In this document: positions 42,365-50,944 of the stretch, piece by piece
How positions within the stretch are numbered: position 1 is the first letter of the stretch
How the letters are laid out: each line of letters begins with the position of its first letter
NCBI RefSeq assembly: GCF_965223525.1
Contig: NZ_CBDCWX010000004.1
Coordinates: 1 to 64,000 of the forward strand
From: Leptofilum sp965223525
Lineage (GTDB): Bacteria > Chloroflexota > Anaerolineae > Promineifilales > Promineifilaceae
Length of the DNA: 64,000 bases
Reading direction: 5' to 3'
Made by a program: the position numbers and the translations under genes
The notes under the pieces: model-generated
Told to the model about the DNA's origin: nothing
What the model saw: the letters and a program-made list of their open reading frames with translations, nothing else
Database searches by the model: none

Positions 42365-43522
42365 ATGAAATACGCACATATTGTGGGATGGGGTAGCTTT
42401 CGCCCCGATAAAATTTTAACCAACAACGATTTATCGCGGATGGTTGATACATCTGACGAATGGATTTACACACGTACGGGCATCCGGGAGCGGCGCATTG
42501 CCAGCGAAAAGGAGACGACTGCTACGCTGGCGTTTGAAGCGGCCGCTCGGGCTTTGGAACGCGCCGATTTGCATCCATCACAGGTGGAGCTAATTATTGT
42601 GGCAACCTCTACGCCAGAATACATTTTTCCCTCTACGGCGTGCCGGGTGCAGGATTATTTGGGAGCTACCAGAGCAGGCGCGTTTGATTTGAGCGCGGCA
42701 TGTTCTGGCTTTGTGTATGGTCTCAGCATGGCCTCCCAGGCGATTCAGACGGAATCAGTGCGGAATGCGGTGGTAATCGGTGCAGAAACGATGTCGCGGG
42801 TGCTAGATTGGCAGGATCGCGGTACGTGCATTTTGTTTGGGGATGGCGCTGGGGCGGTTGTGCTAAAAGGTTCCTCAATTCCAGGCGGGGTAATGGCCAA
42901 CACGCTTCGCTCCGATGGCTCTGGCGGGAATTTGCTGAGCTTGCCTGCCGTCTACCACAACCCAATGCCAATGCTGGGGCCAGAATATTTGCACAATGGG
43001 CATAAAAAGAACACGGTGGAGATGAACGGCCGTCAGGTGTTCCGGTTTGCCACGCAGGTGATAGCCTCTTCTATTGAGGAAACCATTGCCAAAGCTGATT
43101 TGACGATTGACGATATTGCCCTGATTGTGCCGCACCAGGCAAACACGCGCATCATCGAAACAGCCGCAAAACGACTCAAAATCCCGGCGGAGCGTTTTTA
43201 CATGAACGTTCATGCGGTGGGCAACACGTCGGCAGCTTCCATTCCCATTGCGCTGTGTGATGCGGTTCACGACGGCCGTTTGCGCCCAGACGACAACGTG
43301 GTGTTTGTGGGCTTTGGCGGGGGGCTTACCTGGGCATCCTCAGTTGTGAAGTGGAACGTCACGCCGCCAGAAGTTTCGCTGCCGCGCCGAGAGTGGCGGC
43401 GGGCGCGTTACATTGCGGCCCGCGGCCGTTCCAAGCTGAAGAAATGGCGGCGCAAGCTCATTGATCGCGTGGCAGGTTCCCCCACTCCCCACGCCAGGAT
43501 GCGTGATGCAGATAGAAAGTAG
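42365..43522 (+). CDS. fabH: 3-oxoacyl-ACP synthase III (KAS III) with basic C-terminal extension
   Basis: The ATG at 42365 has GAGGA five bases upstream. The protein of 385 residues is a KAS III: TSDEWIYTRTGIRERRIA at the start, the catalytic Cys in SAACSGFVYGL, His in VPHQANTRI and Asn in VGNTSAASIP. It condenses an acyl-CoA with malonyl-ACP to begin fatty acid synthesis. A basic tail of about 50 residues (REWRRARYIAARGRSKLKKW) after the normal end is unusual. No other fab gene lies nearby, so it could also serve a special pathway. Confidence 0.93.
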   Translation: MKYAHIVGWGSFRPDKILTNNDLSRMVDTSDEWIYTRTGIRERRIASEKETTATLAFEAAARALERADLHPSQVELIIVATSTPEYIFPSTACRVQDYLGATRAGAFDLSAACSGFVYGLSMASQAIQTESVRNAVVIGAETMSRVLDWQDRGTCILFGDGAGAVVLKGSSIPGGVMANTLRSDGSGGNLLSLPAVYHNPMPMLGPEYLHNGHKKNTVEMNGRQVFRFATQVIASSIEETIAKADLTIDDIALIVPHQANTRIIETAAKRLKIPAERFYMNVHAVGNTSAASIPIALCDAVHDGRLRPDDNVVFVGFGGGLTWASSVVKWNVTPPEVSLPRREWRRARYIAARGRSKLKKWRRKLIDRVAGSPTPHARMRDADRK

Positions 43523-44132
43523 CCAAACCCGGAAACGGCCGTTTCCCACCTGGTTTTGGGGCATTCCGCTTGCTTTGTTACTGGGGGTGGCGCTGCTCGT
43601 GGCTTTGGGGCCAGAGGAGCGGACGCTGGGCGGCGGTATTCGCTCGGTTTACCTGCACGTGGGGTTAATTTGGGCTGGCTTGGTCGGGTTTGGTGGTACG
43701 GCCGTGCTAGGCCTGGGGCTGCTTATCACCGCAAAAGTGTCCTGGCTGCGCTGGCTATCGCCTGCGGGCTGGGTGGCACTGGGCTTTTATGCAGCGGGTA
43801 TCTTCATGAGCATGGTTGCCTCGGCAGATAATTGGGGCGCGGTTTTTTTGCAGGAACCGCGCATGGCGGCATCTTTGAATGGTTTAGCGGTGGCCATTAT
43901 TTTGTTGATTGTGGGGAGTTGGCAGCCGTGGCTGCGCGTGCGCGGTGCGCTTGCGGCCAGCATTATTTTCATTCTCCTCTGGTTCAATTTGCGGGCGGAA
44001 CTGGTGCTGCATCCCCCCAATCCCATTGCCAATTCAGACGCAACACCGATTCAGTTTACGTTTTTACTGGCAACCGCACTGTTTGTGGGGCTGGCTGCCT
44101 GGTTTGTCTGGCTACTCCGTAAAACATCTTGA
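43506..44132 (+). CDS. Hypothetical six-helix membrane protein, distantly CcmC-like
   Basis: The start at 43506 overlaps the fabH end by 17 bp and has AGGA upstream. The 208-residue protein has about six membrane helices. The parts VYLHVGLIWAGLVGFGGT and ADNWGAVFLQEPRM recall the haem-handling loops of CcmC/CcsA (YIHV and WG...), but the tryptophan-rich WWD motif is missing. I therefore treat it as a distant relative of unknown function, translationally coupled to fabH. Confidence 0.65.
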   Translation: MQIESSQTRKRPFPTWFWGIPLALLLGVALLVALGPEERTLGGGIRSVYLHVGLIWAGLVGFGGTAVLGLGLLITAKVSWLRWLSPAGWVALGFYAAGIFMSMVASADNWGAVFLQEPRMAASLNGLAVAIILLIVGSWQPWLRVRGALAASIIFILLWFNLRAELVLHPPNPIANSDATPIQFTFLLATALFVGLAAWFVWLLRKTS

Positions 44133-44182
44133 TTTTTGAGGCGAATTAATTTTTCTTTGCTCAAGAGTAAGTCAAATAAATA

Positions 44183-44245
44183 GGACGCAGACAAGCGCGG
44201 AAAAACGCGAATTTTATCCGCGTTCATCGGCGTTCATCCGCGGCC
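44183..44245. repeat. Intergenic palindrome, family D copy 2
   Basis: GGACGCAGACAAGCGCGG and TTCATCGGCGTTCATCCGCG form an imperfect palindrome related to 10302-10366. Confidence 0.7.
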
Positions 44246-44260
44246 TGATTTGGTTTTTCT

Positions 44261-44746
44261 ATGATTATTCGGGAAGCAACTGAACAAGATTTTGAGGGCA
44301 TTTGGCCCATCTTTCAGGAAATTGTGGCGGCGGGAGAGACGTATGCTTACCGTCGCGATACCAGCTACAGTGAAGCATTGAACATTTGGCTGCATACACC
44401 TCGCCAAACGTTTGTAGTGGAGGAAGACGGCCGTATCCTCGGCACCTATTTCATCAAAACCAATCAAGCGGGGCCGGGGAGCCACGTTTGCAACTGCGGT
44501 TACATGGTTTCTTCCCAGGCGCGGGGGCGCGGTCTGGCGACAGCAATGTGTGAGCATTCGCAAAAAGTGGCGGTGGCATTGGGGTACAAGGCGATGCAGT
44601 TTAACTTTGTAGCTTCAACCAACGAGGGTGCGGTGCGGCTATGGCAAAAGCTGGGCTTCGAGACGGTGGGGCGGCTGCCGAAAGCGTTTAATCATCCAAC
44701 CGAAGGGTTTATAGATGCGCTGGTGATGTACAAATGGCTGGAGTAG
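44261..44746 (+). CDS. GNAT family N-acetyltransferase
   Basis: The 161-residue protein begins MIIREATEQDFEGIWPIFQE. The acetyl-CoA loop reads SSQARGRGLATAMCEHS near residue 95, and NEGAVRLWQKLGFETVGRLP is motif B. It acetylates an amine of unknown identity. It resembles L-amino acid or YhhY-type GNATs. It is convergent with the next gene by 1 bp and preceded by the family D repeat. Confidence 0.88.
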   Translation: MIIREATEQDFEGIWPIFQEIVAAGETYAYRRDTSYSEALNIWLHTPRQTFVVEEDGRILGTYFIKTNQAGPGSHVCNCGYMVSSQARGRGLATAMCEHSQKVAVALGYKAMQFNFVASTNEGAVRLWQKLGFETVGRLPKAFNHPTEGFIDALVMYKWLE

Positions 44747-44747
44747 A

Positions 44748-45398
44748 TTAGCTACTCTTTACGGCCGTTGCAATTTGCTTCAAAATTTCTTCCTCGTCCA
44801 CCACGCCTTCCATATGAACACGGCCGTTTAGCACCATGTGAGGCAAATAGTTGAGTGAGTAGCGGTTTACGGCCGTAGGGAACTGATCTGCCATGATGAA
44901 AAAGGTGCGGATATGTTCGTTCACCACAGCCATGTTAAACAGCGGCTGTGCCATGAGCGCCCCAGCTTCGTTGTTTGCCGCGCTAAACAGCTCGACGGTG
45001 ACTGGCTTGTTGAGCTGCTTCAGCTTGATGCGGGTCATCGCCTCTAGCGTCATCCCCTGAAACGAGACGGCCTGAACAGCCGTTACAAACGACGTCATCG
45101 CATACCCATTGGGCAAGCCAATCAGCCGTACGCCAAAATCGTGCCACTTGTCGGCCGAGCCACCCATCACACCAAGCACGGGGTAGAAATCATAGTTGAT
45201 GCGGCGGGGCAGGGTTTGGGTGGTGATCTGGCTAAATCGTTCGGCGAGGCTTTGCAGGAGAACGGCCGTTTCCTTCTCAGCCACACTCTCCATCGGGTCA
45301 CCCCACATGATAATGTGTACCGGCTCCGGCAGCTTTTCAAAAAGCGCGGGGAGCTGTTCCCAAGTTTCCGCGTCAAATGGGTGAGAAATATCGTCCAT
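44748..45398 (-). CDS. Thioredoxin-fold protein lacking the CxxC active site
   Basis: The 216-residue protein has two thioredoxin-like folds in tandem, as in archaeal-type protein disulfide oxidoreductases. The first (HIIMWGDPMES) and second (VELFSAANNEAG) active-site loops lack both cysteines, while the cis-proline loop (YLPHMVLNG) is kept. It therefore should not be a redox enzyme, and may be a binding or structural relative. It is the last gene of the long minus-strand cluster, 32 bp after the 2H-phosphoesterase gene. Confidence 0.6.
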   Translation of the reverse strand: MDDISHPFDAETWEQLPALFEKLPEPVHIIMWGDPMESVAEKETAVLLQSLAERFSQITTQTLPRRINYDFYPVLGVMGGSADKWHDFGVRLIGLPNGYAMTSFVTAVQAVSFQGMTLEAMTRIKLKQLNKPVTVELFSAANNEAGALMAQPLFNMAVVNEHIRTFFIMADQFPTAVNRYSLNYLPHMVLNGRVHMEGVVDEEEILKQIATAVKSS

Positions 45399-45430
45399 GC
45401 TACGTATTCTACTTGATTTTTGGATTTAGG

Positions 45431-45967
45431 TTAGCCTTGCAGTGCTGCTCGGTGTAGGGGCACATGTTGTTTGCCATTGTCGTGGAGGAGGGTGAGGTTG
45501 GTGACCTGGACATCCCAAGCGAGGGATTGGCGGTTGAGCCAGATAACAATCACCCCCAGATTTTCTGGCGTGATGTCGCTGTGGCCGAGGGTGATGTGGG
45601 GGAACCAATTTGGGGGAGAGTAATAATCGAGTGGTGCTCTCGTCACGGCTCGCAATCTAGACCAGAGAGCGGTGTGCAACGTTTGCAATTCTGGGGTGCG
45701 GGCAACGGGGATGTACAGAACGGGCAGCTTACCGGGGAAAATGCCAATGCCCGTGGTTTTTACGGTAAAGGGTGGGGTGGTTACGGCCGTTTCTACCAAA
45801 ACTGCCTTCAACTTCTCAATATCATATTCAGGGGCGACGTGGTAGCTAAAGTGGGGAACGGCCGTTGCCTGCGGGCTACCCACCCCAAACTTCCGCTTCA
45901 GGTCAGCCAGCTTTGGGCTGACCTGACTGAAATGTGGCTCCTCTAAAACTGAAACGACGCCGTGCAT
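45431..45967 (-). CDS. 2'-5' RNA ligase-like (2H phosphoesterase) protein
   Basis: The 178-residue protein has the two H-x-(S/T) motifs of the 2H superfamily: PHFSYHV near residue 38 and PHITLGH near 124, symmetric in the fold. Such proteins open cyclic phosphates in RNA or act on small nucleotides. It lies 8 bp downstream of the SHOCT-like gene. The sequence also contains a hairpin (GGTCAGCC ... GGCTGACC) around residue 20, inside the coding region. Confidence 0.85.
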   Translation of the reverse strand: MHGVVSVLEEPHFSQVSPKLADLKRKFGVGSPQATAVPHFSYHVAPEYDIEKLKAVLVETAVTTPPFTVKTTGIGIFPGKLPVLYIPVARTPELQTLHTALWSRLRAVTRAPLDYYSPPNWFPHITLGHSDITPENLGVIVIWLNRQSLAWDVQVTNLTLLHDNGKQHVPLHRAALQG

Positions 45968-45975
45968 GTTGGCGG

Positions 45976-46359
45976 TTACTCAACAAAAATTTCGACGCGC
46001 TCGCCCGATTCCTCGTCGGTCACGTCAATCACTTTGCCTTGCTGCCCACTGCGGATGGCGGCCATCATCTCTTGCAGCTTGCCATCTTCCATGTCTGGCA
46101 CAAAGCGCGCACCCATTTTCAGACCGACGTTGACCAAACCAAAGGGGATGTTGACGTTCACCTTGTTACGACCGCTCACCGTGTCCGTCACGCGCACGCG
46201 GAACCAGCGGGGATTACTGGTGCCCCCCTTTAGCGGCATGGACGGATTGCTGCCCTTATCTTTGCCCAGAGCGCGCAGCAGTTCTGCACCGTCGGCGGCG
46301 CTAATTTTGCCTTCTTCTATCATTTTTAAGATTTGCATACGTTCTTCTGCGGATGCCAT
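45976..46359 (-). CDS. SHOCT-like (YvlB/LiaX N-terminal-type) protein, 127 aa
   Basis: The first 30 residues (MQILKMIEEGKISAADGAEL) are the SHOCT-like helical hairpin. The second half has WFRVRV and VNVNIPFGLVNVGLKMGARF, a domain also present in the 142-residue protein at 52.3 kb. It is one of four proteins in the cluster that carry the helical hairpin. The family is linked to envelope-stress regulators, function unknown. Confidence 0.8.
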   Translation of the reverse strand: MASAEERMQILKMIEEGKISAADGAELLRALGKDKGSNPSMPLKGGTSNPRWFRVRVTDTVSGRNKVNVNIPFGLVNVGLKMGARFVPDMEDGKLQEMMAAIRSGQQGKVIDVTDEESGERVEIFVE

Positions 46360-46439
46360 GATTGTCCTCTATGATTTTAGTTTGCTAGTTTTAGTGGTTA
46401 GTTTGTTAGGTGCTGGTACAGGCAACTAGCCACTATTCC

Positions 46440-47426
46440 CTAATCCAAATCCAACCGCATGTGCGTGAGCGTGCGGCGCGGCTGAAAGTTGGCCTCTTGT
46501 AACAACGCATTAGCCAGTTCATCATCATCTGGGTGCTCAATTCTGACGCCACGGCGAGACATATTTTGTAGGCGACGAATCAGTTTTGCCAGTAACGGCC
46601 GTTCCAACCGACCCCGCCACGATGGATGCACCCGTAGCGTCAGTTCATGTGAGCGACCCCATTCGGACTGGATTTGTGCCAAGCCCACTAGCTGGTTTTG
46701 TGCGTTGCTCATCACCCACGTTTCTGCCTGACGGCCGTTCAACAAATTCTTCACAGATATCCACAAGCCAGTTTTGTACGCGTCTGGCTTTAGGTGTTCC
46801 GGCCAGTGCAAATCGTCGTGCAGTGCCTGGCGATCCAGCGCATATGCCGCCTGCCACTCCTGCCGCTTTAGCTCGCGGATGGGAGGCCTGCCATTTTCCA
46901 GATTCAGCTCCAGCCGCCGCAGCCGGGAAACAGATGTGCCCCACTGGGTGATGCTGCCAACGGTTGTATATTTGAGCGATTTGTAAAGTTCGATGGCGGC
47001 GTTGTTTTGCTTAACCACCTGCAGCAAAATTTGGTTGCCGCCACGCTGTTGCACCAGGTTTTCTACCTGCTTCATCATAAGCCGGGCAACGCCCTGCCGC
47101 CGATGATCTGGATGAACAGCCACGTTGACCACCAAATACCGCCCCGGCCGTTCTGTGGTTAGCACCGTTACGTTGCCCACGATACGGCCGTCTGCTTCCC
47201 ACACAAATCCCAATGCCAGCTTGGCCGCTGCTGGGCTTAATCGCCACAAAATGGCGGGCGATTGCGCCGCTAACTCATTGCCAGAGAGCATTGGCCGTCC
47301 CTCGGCCCGCAAAGATTTGCCAAATACCTGCTCCAGAAGACGCAAAATGCCCGGAACGTCGGTATTCAAATTGATAGGCCGAAGCCCGTTATGCGATTGG
47401 TCTTGTGAGGGCGCGGTAACAATCAT
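46440..47426 (-). CDS. GNAT family acetyltransferase, double domain
   Basis: The start at 47426 (MIVTAPSQDQS) removes an overlap with the next gene; the open frame runs on to 47597 without coding character. The 328-residue protein has a first GNAT domain with VNVAVHPDHRRQGVARLMM and IELYKSLKYTTVG. A second, weaker domain has LTLRVHPSWRGRLERPLL. Double-domain GNATs often modify large substrates. It lies in the ABC-exporter cluster, 82 bp after a permease gene. Confidence 0.8.
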   Translation of the reverse strand: MIVTAPSQDQSHNGLRPINLNTDVPGILRLLEQVFGKSLRAEGRPMLSGNELAAQSPAILWRLSPAAAKLALGFVWEADGRIVGNVTVLTTERPGRYLVVNVAVHPDHRRQGVARLMMKQVENLVQQRGGNQILLQVVKQNNAAIELYKSLKYTTVGSITQWGTSVSRLRRLELNLENGRPPIRELKRQEWQAAYALDRQALHDDLHWPEHLKPDAYKTGLWISVKNLLNGRQAETWVMSNAQNQLVGLAQIQSEWGRSHELTLRVHPSWRGRLERPLLAKLIRRLQNMSRRGVRIEHPDDDELANALLQEANFQPRRTLTHMRLDLD

Positions 47427-47508
47427 ACAGTTTGCGAGTGTGCAAGTAGGCAAGTTTGCAAGCAATGAGTGAGGCACTTGCAAAGCTGCCACCTGCTTAC
47501 TTGCAAAC

Positions 47509-48378
47509 TCAATATTCCGACAAACTCCCTCTGTGCCGGGCCTGGTTTTCTGCTTTGCGATACAGCCAGAAGCCCAACAGAGGCATGGCAACGCCAAACA
47601 GCGTCACGATGCCTAATTCTACACCAATCGGGGCCAGTTCGGGGAATCCATTTGGATATCCCATCAACGTAGAGCGAAATGCGTCCACGCCATAAGAAAG
47701 CGGAATGGCTTTGGCAATCCACAGCATTGGCTCTGGCAGGGCGGCAAATGGAAAGAACGGGGCGCAAAATACCATAAAGCCAAATTGCAATAGGTTGACG
47801 GCCGTTTGCGCCGCTTCTTTAATTCGTAACGTGAGGGCAGCAAAGGCAAACCCTGTGCCAAAGGTGCCAGATAACGTCATGATCAAGATGTACAGAGCCA
47901 GCGGCCCATTGTTAATTGGCAGCTCGCCCAATAATGAACTCATGAGAACGGCCGCTGCTATCGAAAGCAACCCCGTCCACAGCAGCGTCAGCGCCACCCG
48001 CGAGGCCAAAGCCGCAAATTTAGAGGCGGGGCTCAGATAAAGTTGCTCCAGTGTCCCTTGCTTTTGCTCCCGACGCACGTTAAAACCCACGCTCCATAAC
48101 GTGTCTGACAGATAAATGAATAAGACAAAACCATAAACTACCACGCCAGTTACATCACTGTTGGCTTCGCTCTGTACGCCATCCGGGGCAAACATCAGCC
48201 CCGCCAGCGTCAGCACCAGAACGATGAGAAAGATTTGGGCAAAGCTGGCCACAAACTCCACCGGGTAGCGCAGCTGAATGATAAACTCCTTCTTCACCAT
48301 CGCTGCAAACGCGCTCAGCGTTGCCATTGGTTCCGAAAGTCGCTCATACGGTTCTTTTTTGGGAGAAACGGCCGTCAT
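47509..48378 (-). CDS. ABC-2 type transporter permease, second
   Basis: GAGGA stands seven bases before the ATG at 48378. The 289-residue protein has six membrane helices and the ABC-2 signature around residues 195-215 (FMVFCAPFFPFAALPEPMLWI). It pairs with the ATP-binding protein encoded at 49.9 kb and the other permease at 49.0 kb, giving a heterodimeric exporter. Substrate unknown; such sets often export lipids, antibiotics or lantibiotic-like compounds. Confidence 0.92.
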   Translation of the reverse strand: MTAVSPKKEPYERLSEPMATLSAFAAMVKKEFIIQLRYPVEFVASFAQIFLIVLVLTLAGLMFAPDGVQSEANSDVTGVVVYGFVLFIYLSDTLWSVGFNVRREQKQGTLEQLYLSPASKFAALASRVALTLLWTGLLSIAAAVLMSSLLGELPINNGPLALYILIMTLSGTFGTGFAFAALTLRIKEAAQTAVNLLQFGFMVFCAPFFPFAALPEPMLWIAKAIPLSYGVDAFRSTLMGYPNGFPELAPIGVELGIVTLFGVAMPLLGFWLYRKAENQARHRGSLSEY

Positions 48379-48487
48379 CAAAATATCCTCTAACAAGCCA
48401 CAGAGAAAAAGAGAAGACAGAGGCTAAGTTTCTCAAAACCTCTGTGCCCTACTTCGGCTGCGCTCAGCACAAGCCTGTGGCAAAAAA

Positions 48488-48907
48488 TCAATCCAAACCA
48501 ATAATCACCAGCTCATCATCATCTTCTACGCGGACAAACTCCACCGCCATCAGCGAATCCATGTACGTTTCCAACGTTTTGGCCGGGTTATCACTCTCGG
48601 CCATCATGTTGCGTAGGCGCAAAGCCTGGTTGACAGGCGGTTGTGAAGGCAAAAGCAGCCCGACTAGCGGAATGGGAATCGGGATACGCAAGTTGACGCG
48701 CTCACCATCGCCAGGATGATGGACAAAAATTCGCAGCCAGGAAAACAGTGCCCGACGGCCGATCTTCACCGGAGCCGCCTTAGCCAACGAACGAACCGTT
48801 TCCACCTGGGTTATCATCTCTTTGCTGTCGTTTGTTGGCTGCCAAACTTCTTTTTCCTGCGGCAAAACCGTTACCTGCTTTTCTACCGATTTGTATGCTT
48901 CGCTCAT
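48488..48907 (-). CDS. Small cluster protein, 139 aa, related to the WFRVRV domain
   Basis: I do not know this protein as such. The segment SWLRIFVHHPGDGERVNLRI and PIPIPLVGLLLP match the pattern of the WFRVRV ... VNVNIP domain of the SHOCT-like proteins in this cluster. The helical hairpin is missing. It lies between the two permease genes, so it may bind or adjust the exporter. The palindromes upstream are family F. Confidence 0.6.
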   Translation of the reverse strand: MSEAYKSVEKQVTVLPQEKEVWQPTNDSKEMITQVETVRSLAKAAPVKIGRRALFSWLRIFVHHPGDGERVNLRIPIPIPLVGLLLPSQPPVNQALRLRNMMAESDNPAKTLETYMDSLMAVEFVRVEDDDELVIIGLD

Positions 48908-48924
48908 AACTTCCTCGCCTTGAG

Positions 48925-48983
48925 AGGACTGGCAGTCCTCATTGAAAGAAGGTGTGTAGACCCAGCTTAGGACTGCCAGTCCT
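48925..48983. repeat. Pair of palindromes, family F
   Basis: AGGACTGGCAGTCCT (48925-48939) and AGGACTGCCAGTCCT (48969-48983) are each palindromic around their centre and are complements of each other. They are spaced 29 bp apart between two ABC cluster genes. Confidence 0.85.
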
Positions 48984-48994
48984 GGTCACACACA

Positions 48995-49852
48995 TTAAAA
49001 CTGCCCAATACCCTGATTGCCCCGCAAATTGCCTTCGGTGCGGTTGAACACCCAAATGCCAAACAGCGGCGCAAACAGCAAAAATGCCCACAGCACCGCC
49101 ATGTCCAAATACCAATTTTCTAAAAAGAAGCCCACGCCCAGCAGCGCCGAACGCACCCCGTTGACCATCCACGTTGGGGGGAAAAGCTGTGCCACCAGCC
49201 GCATAAAGGGGGGCAGTACCGTTACCGGAAAGAAAATGCCCATCAAAAAGCTCACCAGCCACTGCATCAAATTCAGCACCGATTGCGACTCTTTAATTTT
49301 GAGCACCACTGCACCAAAAATGAAGGCAATGCCATACAGTGGAATGAGCCCAATGAAGAGGAACAGCAGCGCCAGCATGATGTCCCCCTGGAATGGATTA
49401 ACCCGAAACACAAGGCAACCGATCAAAAAGGCGACAACGGCCGTTCCCGTACTCCGAATGGCGCTATACATAGCCACCCCTGCAATGAGCACCGGGCTGG
49501 AGGTGGGCGTCACGTACACTGCTTCCAGCGTGCCCGTCTCCTGCTCAAAGCGCACCCAGTAGGCAATGTGCCAAAACGCGCCGGACACAATCGTAAACAC
49601 GTTGGCACCGATGAGCAGATACGCCACGTAGTTGGCCGTGCCGGTGTTGGCGGCAAAGTTGGCTGCTGCATCATCGCCTGCTGTGGCCTGCCCCAGCAAC
49701 ATTGGCATGGCGGCAAAAATAATGGGAATGATGAACTCCATCACCAACTGCCCAGGGTAGCGGGAGATGTTGATCAGCCGTAGCCGCGTCTCGGCCAGTG
49801 CGGCCGACAGCTTGTGGCGAAAGGTGGGGGGCGTGTAGTTGATAGTCGTCAT
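48995..49852 (-). CDS. ABC-2 type transporter permease, first
   Basis: This 285-residue protein has six membrane helices with the ABC-2 consensus near residues 195-215 (LVSFLMGIFFPVTVLPPFMR). It lies 74 bp downstream of the ATP-binding gene and forms the exporter with it and the second permease. The region between it and the ATPase gene is filled by a family A repeat. Confidence 0.93.
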   Translation of the reverse strand: MTTINYTPPTFRHKLSAALAETRLRLINISRYPGQLVMEFIIPIIFAAMPMLLGQATAGDDAAANFAANTGTANYVAYLLIGANVFTIVSGAFWHIAYWVRFEQETGTLEAVYVTPTSSPVLIAGVAMYSAIRSTGTAVVAFLIGCLVFRVNPFQGDIMLALLFLFIGLIPLYGIAFIFGAVVLKIKESQSVLNLMQWLVSFLMGIFFPVTVLPPFMRLVAQLFPPTWMVNGVRSALLGVGFFLENWYLDMAVLWAFLLFAPLFGIWVFNRTEGNLRGNQGIGQF

Positions 49853-49861
49853 TTTTATTTA

Positions 49862-49931
49862 TCAGTAGCCAGTAGTCAGTGAATCAGTAACCAGTGAGCC
49901 AGGAAAAACCGATTACTGATCACTGATTACT
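49862..49931. repeat. Intergenic palindrome, family A copy 5
   Basis: CAGTAGCCAGTAGTCAGTGA and AATCAGTAACCAGTGAGCC are mirrored by CCGATTACTGATCACTGA and TTACTG. The right edge gives the final CAG-TAA of the ATPase gene. Confidence 0.8.
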
Positions 49932-50928
49932 GGGTCGTGTCTTCTGCCAGGGTGCGGCCGGTGTGGGCAATGAACACATCCTCCAGCGTGACCTCTTCTG
50001 GCGTGATTTTTTGCAGGATGGCGCCGTGTCCACTGAGCGTTTGGATGAGTTGGGGCAGGACGGCCGTCTGATTCGGCGTGACCACAGTTAGCTGATTATG
50101 ACCGTTCACGGAACTCATGGCCGAACGCGAAATGCCCTTGAGGTTGGAAACGGCCGCAGTTGCCTGCGTTGGAATGACTCCTTCCAGCTTGATCACCGTC
50201 TCTTGTCCAATAGACTCTTTAAGCTCAGGCACCGTGCCCAGGGCAATGACCTCGCCCCGGTCAATAATGGCCACGCGGTCGCACAACGTTTCTGCTTCGG
50301 CCATGATGTGAGTGGTGTAGATGACCGTTTTGCCCTGCACGTTCAGGTCGCGCACAATGGCCCGTAGCTCACGCGCCGAGGGCAAATCGAGCGTGTTGGT
50401 TGGTTCGTCCAAAATGAGCAGCGGCGCATCATTGATGAGTGCTTTGGCAAAGGCGAGCTTCATCTTTTGGCCGGAGGAGTAGGTTTCTACGGGTCTGTCG
50501 GCAAATTCGCCCAGGTTGAGCCGCTCGATGACGGCATTTGCCCGGCGAGTGCGTTCAGCGGGGGGCAGATGGTACAGTGCGCCGAAGAAAACCAGGTTTT
50601 CTCGCCCGGTTAGCTTCCAGTAGAGGCCACGCTCGCCCATCAACATGCAGCCCACGGTGGCGCGGATGGCGTCGTCTTGCTTGGTTAGCTCAAAGCCGTT
50701 GATCCAGGCACGGCCGTTTGTGGGCAGCAACAGGGTGGTGAGGCATTTGATTAGCGTGGTTTTGCCCGCACCGTTTGGCCCCAGCAAGCCAAAAATCTCG
50801 CCCTGCTCAATGTCTAACGAAACGCCCTTGAGCGCCTCTACCTCGCGCACAGACGATTTAAACAGCCCCTGCCGCTTCTTCGTTTTGTATGTCTTTTGTA
50901 GATTTTCAATTCGGACGGGTATGGTCAT
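49927..50928 (-). CDS. ABC transporter ATP-binding protein
   Basis: The 333-residue protein has Walker A GPNGAGKTT at about residue 52-60, signature YSSGQKMKLAFAKAL near 148, Walker B PLLILDEPTNTLD and the H-loop TTHIMAEAE. It follows the drug- and lipid-exporter (DrrA/NodI-like) pattern with a C-terminal extension. It forms the exporter with the two ABC-2 permeases downstream. It starts 16 bp after a DUF4097 protein that may bind or sense the cell surface. The gene ends in the family A repeat. Confidence 0.96.
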   Translation of the reverse strand: MTIPVRIENLQKTYKTKKRQGLFKSSVREVEALKGVSLDIEQGEIFGLLGPNGAGKTTLIKCLTTLLLPTNGRAWINGFELTKQDDAIRATVGCMLMGERGLYWKLTGRENLVFFGALYHLPPAERTRRANAVIERLNLGEFADRPVETYSSGQKMKLAFAKALINDAPLLILDEPTNTLDLPSARELRAIVRDLNVQGKTVIYTTHIMAEAETLCDRVAIIDRGEVIALGTVPELKESIGQETVIKLEGVIPTQATAAVSNLKGISRSAMSSVNGHNQLTVVTPNQTAVLPQLIQTLSGHGAILQKITPEEVTLEDVFIAHTGRTLAEDTTQ

Positions 50929-50944
50929 GGTTTACCCTTTTTCA

